Assembly: GCA_017547995.1 (NCBI GenBank)
Contig: JAFYNW010000227.1
Span: 1 to 16,738 of the forward strand
Origin: Clostridia bacterium
GTDB taxonomy: Bacteria > Bacillota > Clostridia > Oscillospirales > Butyricicoccaceae
Direction of reading: 5' to 3'
DNA length: 16,738 nt
Position numbers and translations under genes: made by a program
Shown: positions 1 to 5,421 of the stretch, piece by piece
Numbering within the stretch: the stretch's first letter is position 1
Layout of the letters: the number at the start of each line of letters is the position of its first letter
The notes under the pieces: model-generated
What the model was told of the DNA's origin: nothing
Seen by the model: only the letters and a program-made list of their open reading frames with translations
The model's database searches: none

Positions 1-867
1 CAAAGCTTTTTCACAGACCTTTTCGATGAAAAGCGCCGTATAATGCCTCACGCAAAGCGTGAAATGATGAAGAATTACATTCAGGGATTTGCAATGTGCC
101 TTGGCGGCTTTGTATTAAGCTATATCTGTGCGACAGGAGAGCAGAAAATCCTCACCTATCAGCTCCTCTTTATGATGGCATTCGCCTTTGCCATTATGCA
201 GAGAAGGACGCTGATGAATACCGACGATTCCCACGTGCCTGACAGAGAAAAGCAGAAGATGAGAAGCCTTAAAGAGACTCTCTCAATGTGTGTCAGCGAG
301 CTGAAGAAAAACAAAAAGTTCGCGTCGTTTCTCAGCCTTCTCTTTACCTTTTACGTATCGTGGCAGATGGCTTGGCCATTCTTCTTCATCTACGTTGTAG
401 GACATCTGGGACACAACGAGTTTTTCAAAAATATGCTGGATTTCTCCAGCGTCATACTCTTCGGCCTGACAGCCACCTTCTGGGGCAGATACATCCAGAA
501 AAACGGGGCGAAGAAGGCGGGGATAATCGGCTACTATACGGCGGCAATCATGCCTGCAATGCTGGTCACCCTCAATTCAACCTTCTGGCTGTGGGTCAAT
601 TACATCATAAGCGGTCTGTTCGCCGCTCCTCTTCAGCTCGGTATGTTCAACGATATGCTCGAGCAGCTGTCGGAGGAAAACAGAACGCTGGGCATCGGTA
701 TCTATAATACTGTGATACAGATTTCAGGCTTTATATCGCCGCTCATCGGCGTTGCGATATATAAAATGACAAGCATTGAGTTTACAATGATACTCTCAAG
801 CTGTCTGCGTGTCGTTGCCGGCACACTTTTCGTTATCAGATTCATCAGAACAAGAAAAACTGACTGA
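1..867 (+). CDS. MFS transporter, C-terminal part (5' end outside window)
   Basis: The reading frame is open from base 1 with no start codon or ribosome binding site before it, so the gene begins upstream; 288 residues are visible. The ATG at 43 is internal. The visible part starts with a basic cytoplasmic loop (residues DEKRR near 10-14), as between membrane helices in the N-terminal half of major facilitator proteins. Two hydrophobic helices follow, then a long charged central loop (about residues 75-105), then six more membrane segments. This matches the second half of a 12-helix MFS permease, with roughly the first 100-150 residues missing. It is an integral cytoplasmic-membrane protein and the substrate cannot be read from sequence. 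It ends 49 nt before the YitT-family gene, with no terminator between them, so the two may be co-transcribed. The MFS assignment rests on helix layout rather than a diagnostic signature. Confidence 0.75.
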   Translation, partial: QSFFTDLFDEKRRIMPHAKREMMKNYIQGFAMCLGGFVLSYICATGEQKILTYQLLFMMAFAFAIMQRRTLMNTDDSHVPDREKQKMRSLKETLSMCVSELKKNKKFASFLSLLFTFYVSWQMAWPFFFIYVVGHLGHNEFFKNMLDFSSVILFGLTATFWGRYIQKNGAKKAGIIGYYTAAIMPAMLVTLNSTFWLWVNYIISGLFAAPLQLGMFNDMLEQLSEENRTLGIGIYNTVIQISGFISPLIGVAIYKMTSIEFTMILSSCLRVVAGTLFVIRFIRTRKTD

Positions 868-869
868 TT

Positions 870-901
870 AAGCGGTGATTTGGGGAAATTATTAGCCGCT
901 T
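870..901 (+). promoter_or_regulatory. Hairpin just upstream of the YitT-gene ribosome binding site
   Basis: AAGCGG (870-875) can pair with CCGCTT (896-901), with a second short stem ATTT/AAAT (878-881 with 886-889) closing a GGGG loop. The next bases include the Shine-Dalgarno GGAGG (903-907), 9 nt before the ATG at 917. There is no T-run, so it is not a classical terminator. It may influence translation of the downstream gene or processing of the transcript, or be incidental. Confidence 0.3.
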
Positions 902-916
902 TGGAGGAAAAGAAAA

Positions 917-1801
917 ATGAATAAAAAGTTAGTCAAAGAATTAAAGACCTATCTGCTTATAGCCATCGGCTCGTCCGTGTATGCCTTCGGCTACGTGATG
1001 TTCTTCCTGCCGAATCAGATTCCGCTGGGCGGTATCATCGGTCTCGCAACAATCTTCAATACCTTGTTTGCGGCCCCTCTCGGCATCACAAACATCCTGC
1101 TCAACGCTCCGCTTCTCATCGGCGGTGTGAAAATGCTGGGCAGAGACTTCTTCCTCAGAACAATCTGGGCAATCTTCACAGCATCCGTGATGCTCGACGT
1201 GCTTCGTCCGATTGTACCTGTGTACAGCAATGAAAAGCTGCTCGCCTGCCTTTACGGTGCAATCATCATCGGCGCAGGCTTCGGTCTTGTGCTCAAGGCC
1301 GGCGGCTCGTCAGGCGGCACAGACGTTCTGGCAAAGTTCTTTGAACAGAAATGGTCGGTCAACGTAGGCCTTACAAATCTTGTGACAAACGGCGTCATCA
1401 TCGGTGCCAACGCCATCGTATATCAGAATATCGAGTCGGCATTCTACGGCATCATCGGCACTTACGTCACAGGCATCGTGATGGATAAGATGCTTTACGG
1501 CGGTGACGTGCAGAAAAACGCATTTATCATCACAAACAAGCCTCAGGAGATTTCCGACGTTATCATGCACACAACAGGCCACGGCGTAACCTGCATGGAT
1601 GCAAAGGGTATGTATTCGGGCAACGAAAGAAGCGTGCTTATGACAGTCGTCAAAAAGCACGAAACCTCGGCACTCAAGGACATGGTTACAGAAACAGACC
1701 CTCTGGCATTTATGATTCTTTCCGATGCAACAGAGGTGCTGGGCTACGGCTTTAAGAAATATGAATCAGAACTTGTAAAAAAGAAGGATAAACAGAAATA
1801 A
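917..1801 (+). CDS. YitT family membrane protein (YitT domain plus C-terminal DUF2179)
   Basis: A 294-aa protein with about five hydrophobic segments in residues 10-195 and a soluble C-terminal domain of about residues 198-280. The order is that of the Bacillus YitT/YpjC/YqfU family: YitT membrane domain, then DUF2179. The family glycine-rich motif GGSSGGTD is at residues 129-136, and the length is usual for the family. The biochemical role of these proteins is not established, although they are often labelled transporters. The start is supported by GGAGG at 903-907. The stop overlaps the next start in the arrangement TAATG (1799-1803), which suggests translational coupling to the small membrane protein that follows. 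Nothing appears degraded. The family call is firm, but no substrate can be assigned. Confidence 0.93.
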   Translation: MNKKLVKELKTYLLIAIGSSVYAFGYVMFFLPNQIPLGGIIGLATIFNTLFAAPLGITNILLNAPLLIGGVKMLGRDFFLRTIWAIFTASVMLDVLRPIVPVYSNEKLLACLYGAIIIGAGFGLVLKAGGSSGGTDVLAKFFEQKWSVNVGLTNLVTNGVIIGANAIVYQNIESAFYGIIGTYVTGIVMDKMLYGGDVQKNAFIITNKPQEISDVIMHTTGHGVTCMDAKGMYSGNERSVLMTVVKKHETSALKDMVTETDPLAFMILSDATEVLGYGFKKYESELVKKKDKQK

Positions 1802-2244
1802 TGGCTAAGAAAACTAATACAAAAAAGGGCAGAAAGCCTAATAAGAAAGACGAGCTTCAGGCAAAGAAGGACAAAATCGACCTTGCCATCATTGGCATCG
1901 GCATCGTCGTAGGTCTTTTCGTCGGTATGATTGTGTTTACAGCGCTCAACGACAGCGACCCTGTCGATGCAATTGCAGTACGATATGACATCGAGGGCGG
2001 CGGCATCAGCGAAACGATGAACGTCGGTCTGCGCTGTGAGGACCTTTATACGGGCATCAAGGAAACCGAAGGTATGGGCTTTGACGTGGACGGCAATCTT
2101 GTGACAGTCAACAAGCACAAGGCGGCTGAATTGGGCGGCAAATACTGGACAGTATCTGTCGGCGGCGAAGACGTGACAGATTCCCTTGAGGACGTAAAAA
2201 TCGAAGAAGGCATGGTAGTATTCTTCAAGCTGGTAATTGAATAA
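1801..2244 (+). CDS. Small membrane-anchored protein with DUF4430-like domain
   Basis: A 147-aa protein with a very basic N-terminus (residues 1-26, mostly Lys), one membrane helix at about residues 27-48, and an extracytoplasmic domain. The last 65 residues carry a pattern like the DUF4430/transcobalamin-C-like fold: a leucine/glycine-containing helix (DLYTGIKE), then GKYWTVSVGGEDV, then a terminal EGMVVFFKL strand. In that family the equivalent of GKYW is followed by an xVNG turn; here it is SVGG. Its function is unknown. The positively charged residues before the helix predict N-in, C-out topology. It starts within the stop of the YitT-family gene (TAATG), with GAAGGA about 12 nt upstream serving as the ribosome binding site inside that gene. 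An intrinsic terminator follows at once, so it is the last gene of its unit. The DUF4430 relation is by pattern only. Confidence 0.75.
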   Translation: MAKKTNTKKGRKPNKKDELQAKKDKIDLAIIGIGIVVGLFVGMIVFTALNDSDPVDAIAVRYDIEGGGISETMNVGLRCEDLYTGIKETEGMGFDVDGNLVTVNKHKAAELGGKYWTVSVGGEDVTDSLEDVKIEEGMVVFFKLVIE

Positions 2245-2249
2245 AAAAC

Positions 2250-2275
2250 AAAGCCATCCGTAAGGGTGGCTTTTT
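2250..2275 (+). terminator. Intrinsic terminator after the YitT/DUF4430 unit
   Basis: AAAGCCATCC and GGGTGGCTTT form a 10-bp stem (one G-U pair) with a GTAA loop, followed by a short T-run. It lies 6 nt after the stop codon. Confidence 0.88.
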
Positions 2276-2291
2276 GTATGTTTGTCTGCAA

Positions 2292-2349
2292 TGTCATTCT
2301 GAGGCGCAGCCGAAGAATCTCCCGCGGTGCATTCGTGAATGCAACCTAC
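2292..2349. repeat. Composite intergenic repeat: TGTCATTCTGAG element joined to a half nested palindrome
   Basis: TGTCATTCTGAG (2292-2303) followed by GAAGAATCTCC (2312-2322) is one copy of a short element seen again at 16546 and, in diverged form, at 16663. It runs directly into a hairpin with stem GGTGCATTC/GAATGCAACC (2326-2346, one bulged base) ending in CCTAC. That hairpin is the right half of the 50-bp nested palindrome found complete at 4278-4327. Confidence 0.7.
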
Positions 2350-2477
2350 GCAAAACGTATGACAGAGGCTTGTGTACGCCGCAAAACGTAGGGGACGGCG
2401 CCCTCGACGTCCCGCAAAACGTATGGCGATGGCTTGTGTATGCCACAAAACGTAGGGGACGGCGCCCTCGACGTCCC
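2350..2477. repeat. Direct tandem duplication, 2 x 64 bp
   Basis: Copy A (2350-2413) and copy B (2414-2477) are the same length and nearly identical. Both begin GCAAAACGTATG and end with the palindromic module GTAGGGGACGGCGCCCTCGA plus CGTCCC. Differences are confined to the middle of the unit, for example ACAGAGGC versus GCGATGGC. Confidence 0.85.
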
Positions 2478-2524
2478 GTAAGCACGTAGTGCGACCTTAT
2501 CAATGGCATCGCAGATACCTTAAC

Positions 2525-2601
2525 CCACCGAAGGTGGATTTCACTCGCGAAGCGAATTTCACCTGCGACAGCAGATTTCACCCGACAAAGTCGGATTTCA
2601 C
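2525..2601. repeat. Tandem hairpin array with constant ATTTCAC spacers
   Basis: Four different small hairpins are each followed by the same 7-nt word ATTTCAC: CCACCGAAGGTGG (2525-2537), TCGCGAAGCGA (2545-2555), CTGCGACAGCAG (2563-2574) and CCGACAAAGTCGG (2582-2594). The stem sequence changes from unit to unit but complementarity is kept. The period is about 18-20 nt. No coding capacity is evident. Confidence 0.85.
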
Positions 2602-2658
2602 TTTCTGCAGGGGACGGCAGAATAATCGTGGTGCACCGCATTCTACTTTGCAGAGTCA

Positions 2659-2687
2659 TTGACTTTGACTTTTTGGTGTAGTATAAT
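2659..2687 (+). promoter_or_regulatory. Promoter for the [FeFe] hydrogenase gene
   Basis: A -35 box TTGACT (2659-2664) and a perfect -10 box TATAAT (2682-2687) are separated by 17 bp. Transcription should begin near 2694, giving a leader of about 50 nt. A second TTGACT at 2665-2670 is too close to the -10 box to be the functional -35. The ribosome binding site AAGGAGA lies about 6 nt before the ATG at 2744. Confidence 0.82.
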
Positions 2688-2743
2688 ATATATGGTGGTA
2701 ATTGGTTATCCGCCACCAATGAAAAAAGAAAAGGAGAATCATT

Positions 2744-4162
2744 ATGAAATTCGAAACCAGCATTCAGGAACTCAAAAATGAAGTTCTGACAGCGGTGGCA
2801 GAGAATGTATACGGTGAAAAAGGCGAAGTAGACCTTCTTGAAATTCCGGAAAGAATCATTCCTGGCCCTGAAGCACGCGCAAGATGCTGTATTTATAAAG
2901 AAAGAGCAATCGTAACAGAAAGAATCAAAATCGCTATGGGCGGCGACGATACAAACCCTAATATGGTCGAAGTCCTTCCTATCGCTTGCGACGAATGTCC
3001 TGTTACACAGATGAGCGTTTCCGACGCATGCCGTGGCTGTATTGCCCACAGATGTCAGAATGCCTGCCCTGTAAACGCTATCACATTTGTCGACCATAAG
3101 GCACGTATCGATAAGAAGAAGTGCATCAAGTGCGGCAAGTGTCTCAATGCCTGCCCATACGGCGCTATCATCAAGCAGCTCCGTCCTTGCGAAAGAGCTT
3201 GTCCGGTGGGGGCTATCTCCATGGGTGAAAACGAAAAGGCTCACATCGATAACGATAAGTGTATTTCCTGCGGTGCTTGTGTATATCAGTGCCCATTCGG
3301 CGCTATTATGGACAAGAGCTATATGACTCATACAATCAAGTTCCTTATGGATGAAGGCACAAAGGTACACGCTATCATCGCTCCATCCATCGCAAGTCAG
3401 TTCCAGCCTGCAACAATGCCTCAGGTTATCGCGGGCATCAAGGCTCTCGGCTTTGCAGGTGTATTTGAAGCAGCGTTGGGCGCAGATATGGTCGCTCTCA
3501 AGGAAGCTGAAGAGCTCGTTGAAAAGGGCTTCCTCACATCCTCCTGCTGTCCTGCATTCGTAACTTACATCAAGAAATATTATCCAAACCTCGAAGAGCA
3601 CATTTCCCACAACTATTCTCCAATGGTTGAAATGGGTAAGCGCATCAAGGAAAAGGACCCTGAATCCAAGGTTATCTTCATCGGTCCATGTATCGCAAAG
3701 AAGGAAGAGGTTCTCAAGGGCAAGGGCGCAGGCATCATCGACTACGCTATCACTTTCGAAGAACTCCTCGCTATGTTCTGTGCAAAGAATATCGAGCTTA
3801 CAGAGCTTCAGGGCGAAGAACTCGATACAGCTTCCTACTTCGGCAGAATCTTCGCACGCAGCGGCGGTCTTGCTGATGCAGTAAAGCAGGCTCTTGCTGA
3901 AATGGGCATCAGAGAAGATAAGTTCCAGCTCAAGGGTCAGACTTGCTCCGGTATTCAGGAATGTAAGCTCGCTCTCCTCAAGGCTGAAAAGAAGCTTTCC
4001 GACGTAAACTTCATCGAAGGTATGGCTTGCGTACAGGGTTGCATCGGCGGTCCTGCTTGCCTTTCCCACGGTATGAAGGATAAGACAACTATCGATAAGT
4101 ACGGTGAAGAAAGCGGCCACAAGACAATCAAGGACGCAGTAAGAGATTTCGAAACAAGATAA
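2744..4162 (+). CDS. [FeFe] hydrogenase, group B-like, monomeric
   Basis: A 472-aa cytoplasmic iron-sulfur enzyme predicted to interconvert protons and H2 with ferredoxin-type electron transfer. The N-terminal third is rich in cysteines: C82/C85, C96/C99/C104/C108, then CIKCGKCLNACP (127-138) and CISCGACVYQCP (173-184), the last two being typical [4Fe-4S] ferredoxin motifs. All three H-cluster signatures are present. L1 is TSSCCPAF (265-272), with C268 as the likely proton relay and C269 as ligand. L2 is PCIAKKEE (315-322, C316). L3 is GMACVQGC (426-433, C429 and C433). TSSCCPAF in place of TSCCPGW, a short C-terminus and a length near 470 resemble group B enzymes rather than group A HydA, and there is no partner subunit nearby. 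It has its own promoter and terminator. Frequent GCT, CTC and AAG codons suggest strong expression. The hydrogenase call is firm; the subgroup is inferred. Confidence 0.93.
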   Translation: MKFETSIQELKNEVLTAVAENVYGEKGEVDLLEIPERIIPGPEARARCCIYKERAIVTERIKIAMGGDDTNPNMVEVLPIACDECPVTQMSVSDACRGCIAHRCQNACPVNAITFVDHKARIDKKKCIKCGKCLNACPYGAIIKQLRPCERACPVGAISMGENEKAHIDNDKCISCGACVYQCPFGAIMDKSYMTHTIKFLMDEGTKVHAIIAPSIASQFQPATMPQVIAGIKALGFAGVFEAALGADMVALKEAEELVEKGFLTSSCCPAFVTYIKKYYPNLEEHISHNYSPMVEMGKRIKEKDPESKVIFIGPCIAKKEEVLKGKGAGIIDYAITFEELLAMFCAKNIELTELQGEELDTASYFGRIFARSGGLADAVKQALAEMGIREDKFQLKGQTCSGIQECKLALLKAEKKLSDVNFIEGMACVQGCIGGPACLSHGMKDKTTIDKYGEESGHKTIKDAVRDFETR

Positions 4163-4171
4163 ATGATATAA

Positions 4172-4202
4172 GAAAAAGCCACTCATTCCGAGTGGCTTTT
4201 TT
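4172..4202 (+). terminator. Intrinsic terminator after hydrogenase gene
   Basis: An A-rich arm ending GCCACTC (4172-4183) pairs with GAGTGGC (4189-4195) and its T-run, around an ATTCC loop. It lies about 10 nt after the stop. Confidence 0.92.
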
Positions 4203-4214
4203 ATGTGTAATTCC

Positions 4215-4246
4215 GTAGGGTACGGCATTTATGACGTACCGCCCTA
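4215..4246. repeat. Single-hairpin GTAGGG palindrome
   Basis: GTAGGGTACG (4215-4224) faces CGTACC-G-CCCTA (4235-4246), with CAT-TT-ATG as the inner part. It has the same design as the GTAGGGGACG...CGTCCC modules at 2391-2413, 2455-2477 and in the 16508-16738 repeats, but with GTACG/CGTAC in place of GGACG/CGTCC. Confidence 0.7.
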
Positions 4247-4277
4247 TCCAATGTGATTTATCACACCATAATATCTC

Positions 4278-4327
4278 GTAGGGACAATTCACGAATTGTC
4301 CGCGGTGCATTCGTGAATGCACCCTAC
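4278..4327. repeat. 50-bp nested palindrome (two hairpins inside an outer stem)
   Basis: Outer arms GTAGGG (4278-4283) and CCCTAC (4322-4327) enclose two perfect 20-nt hairpins separated by GC: GGACAATTCACGAATTGTCC (4282-4301) and GGTGCATTCGTGAATGCACC (4304-4323). The loop of the first (TCACGA) is the reverse complement of the loop of the second (TCGTGA), so the element is a palindrome of palindromes. A second copy with the same architecture and length is at 13430-13479. Confidence 0.85.
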
Positions 4328-4338
4328 ACAATATTCCT

Positions 4339-4387
4339 TGCCTCCCTCTGAGGAGGGAGGTGGCTTGCAAAGCAAGACGGAGGGAGA
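4339..4387. repeat. CCTCCCTCTGAGG-type intergenic repeat
   Basis: The core is CTCCCTC near 4342 and GGAGGGAGG near 4353, then a hairpin CTTGC-AAA-GCAAG and a final GACGGAGGGAGAG. The ends are complementary (CCTCCCTC with GGAGGGAG). It looks like another short non-coding palindromic element. Only one copy is in the window. Confidence 0.55.
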
Positions 4388-4421
4388 GAAACCCTAATCA
4401 ATGCGTCGCAGACACCGCAAC

Positions 4422-4481
4422 GTTTGCCGCAGGCAAACACTTCATGGCGTTAGCCGCTTCACTTCTTCACGTGCAACGCAC
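4422..4481. repeat. Tandem hairpin array, diverged, with (A)CTTCA-type spacers
   Basis: Successive hairpins GTTTGCC-GCA-GGCAAAC (4422-4438), GGC-GTTA-GCC (4446-4455) and GTGC-AAC-GCAC (4471-4481) are separated by ACTTCA or TTCAC words. The layout matches the array at 2525-2601. It lies immediately downstream of the minus-strand SDR gene, for which I see no clear T-run terminator. Confidence 0.5.
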
Positions 4482-4488
4482 ACTTAAT

Positions 4489-5217
4489 TTACTTACTCAG
4501 CGTCCAGCCTTCGTCGTTATGATAAATCATCTTCTTTGTCATACCGCCGTCGACAGTGAAATTCTGCCCTGTGATGAAAGAGCTTTCCTTCGAGCAGAGG
4601 AAGCACACCATATTTGCAATATCGTCAGGCACGCCTACACGGTTTACAGCGTGCTGGGAGTTGTCCGCCCCCTCGAATGTGTTGCCGAGGGTATCAATCC
4701 AGCCGGGAGAGATACAGTTGACACGGATGCCCTTGTCCTCCAGACTCATCGCCATAGCGTGAGTGAGCGAAACGACAGCGCCCTTCGCGGCAGAATAGCT
4801 TTCGGTGTCCTTCTGGGACATAAACGCTCTTGTCGATGCTATGTTGACAACAGCACCGCCCTCGTTGAAATGCTCCATAAACATCTTTGTCAGGATATAA
4901 GGAGTGCCCACGCTGACACGCTGTGCGTGGAGAAAATCCTCAAGCGAGCAGTCTGACAAAAGCCCGTTTTTGCTTTCGCTTACGTTGTTGATGAGATAAT
5001 CGATTTTGCCGTATTTACTGAGAATCCTGCTTACGCAGTCCCTGAGAAACGTTTCGTCGGCAACGTCACCCTTTAAGAAAAGGTCCGAGCCGAAAATTTC
5101 ATCATTCTTGTCGATATTGACAACCCACGAGCCGTGCTCCCAGAATTTCTTCATGGTCGCAAGACCGATACCGTGACTGCCGCCTGTGATGACGGCAACC
5201 TTACCGTTAAAATCCAT
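4489..5217 (-). CDS. SDR family oxidoreductase
   Basis: A 242-aa classical short-chain dehydrogenase/reductase. The nucleotide-binding motif TGGSHGIG is at residues 11-18. An acidic residue after beta-2 (NIDK, D36) suggests a preference for NAD(H). The usual NNAG reads NNVS at 77-80. The catalytic residues are Ser128, Tyr141 and Lys145 (NIAS, YSAAK). The C-terminus carries GQNFTVDGGMT, typical of tetrameric enzymes of this class. The substrate is unknown. The start is set at 5217 because AAGGAGG (5224-5230, minus strand) lies 6 nt upstream; an in-frame upstream ATG at 5256 would add 13 unconserved residues that include the ribosome binding site. It is transcribed alone from its own promoter, divergently from the flippase operon. 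The family is certain, the substrate open. Confidence 0.93.
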   Translation of the reverse strand: MDFNGKVAVITGGSHGIGLATMKKFWEHGSWVVNIDKNDEIFGSDLFLKGDVADETFLRDCVSRILSKYGKIDYLINNVSESKNGLLSDCSLEDFLHAQRVSVGTPYILTKMFMEHFNEGGAVVNIASTRAFMSQKDTESYSAAKGAVVSLTHAMAMSLEDKGIRVNCISPGWIDTLGNTFEGADNSQHAVNRVGVPDDIANMVCFLCSKESSFITGQNFTVDGGMTKKMIYHNDEGWTLSK

Positions 5218-5279
5218 AACTAACCTCCTTCTCTTTTTGTCTGCATAAGCCCCCAATGCCGCAGCAGATTTATAAATCC

Positions 5280-5308
5280 ATTATAGCCCAGACCGCTTAT
5301 ATTTTCAA
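5280..5308 (-). promoter_or_regulatory. Promoter for the SDR gene
   Basis: On the minus strand, -35 TTGAAA (5308-5303) and -10 TATAAT (5285-5280) are 17 bp apart. The -10 box lies about 62 nt upstream of the chosen ATG. Confidence 0.75.
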
Positions 5309-5350
5309 GATTAAACGACAACTAATTAACCAAAAAGCCTTTAATTTTAT

Positions 5351-5381
5351 TTTACTTTGTGGTATAATGGTATATTATAAT
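5351..5381 (+). promoter_or_regulatory. Promoter for the glycan operon
   Basis: There are two perfect TATAAT boxes, at 5363-5368 and 5376-5381. The second has TTTACT (5351-5356) upstream at a 19-bp spacing. The first has only a poor -35 (TTTAAT at 5340-5345). At least one probably drives transcription of the 5422-13396 unit. The start codon at 5422 is preceded by AGGAGAGAGG. Confidence 0.6.
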
Positions 5382-5421
5382 ACGGGCAGTATGCCTATGT
5401 GAAAGGAGAGAGGAAAAAGGG

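Noticed and set aside
2274..2489. A 71-codon open frame in the repeat region
   Set aside because: It is made wholly of repeat sequence, with no ribosome binding site, and starts inside the terminator.
2525..2601. CRISPR-like array
   Set aside because: Constant words are only 7 nt, the variable parts are self-complementary and about 12 nt long, and there are no cas genes.
2294..4228. A 644-codon open frame on the minus strand opposite the hydrogenase
   Set aside because: It is antisense to a gene with all catalytic motifs intact, its translation has no family motif and is implausibly Cys/His/Phe-rich, and it reads through two non-coding repeats and a terminator. It is a by-product of biased codons.
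5218..5256. Upstream ATG start for the SDR gene
   Set aside because: It would put the clear AAGGAGG site inside the gene and adds 13 basic residues not expected in this family.
5340..5368. First TATAAT (5363-5368) as main promoter of the glycan operon
   Set aside because: It has only a poor -35 at a 17-bp spacing, so the second box was preferred, although both could be used.
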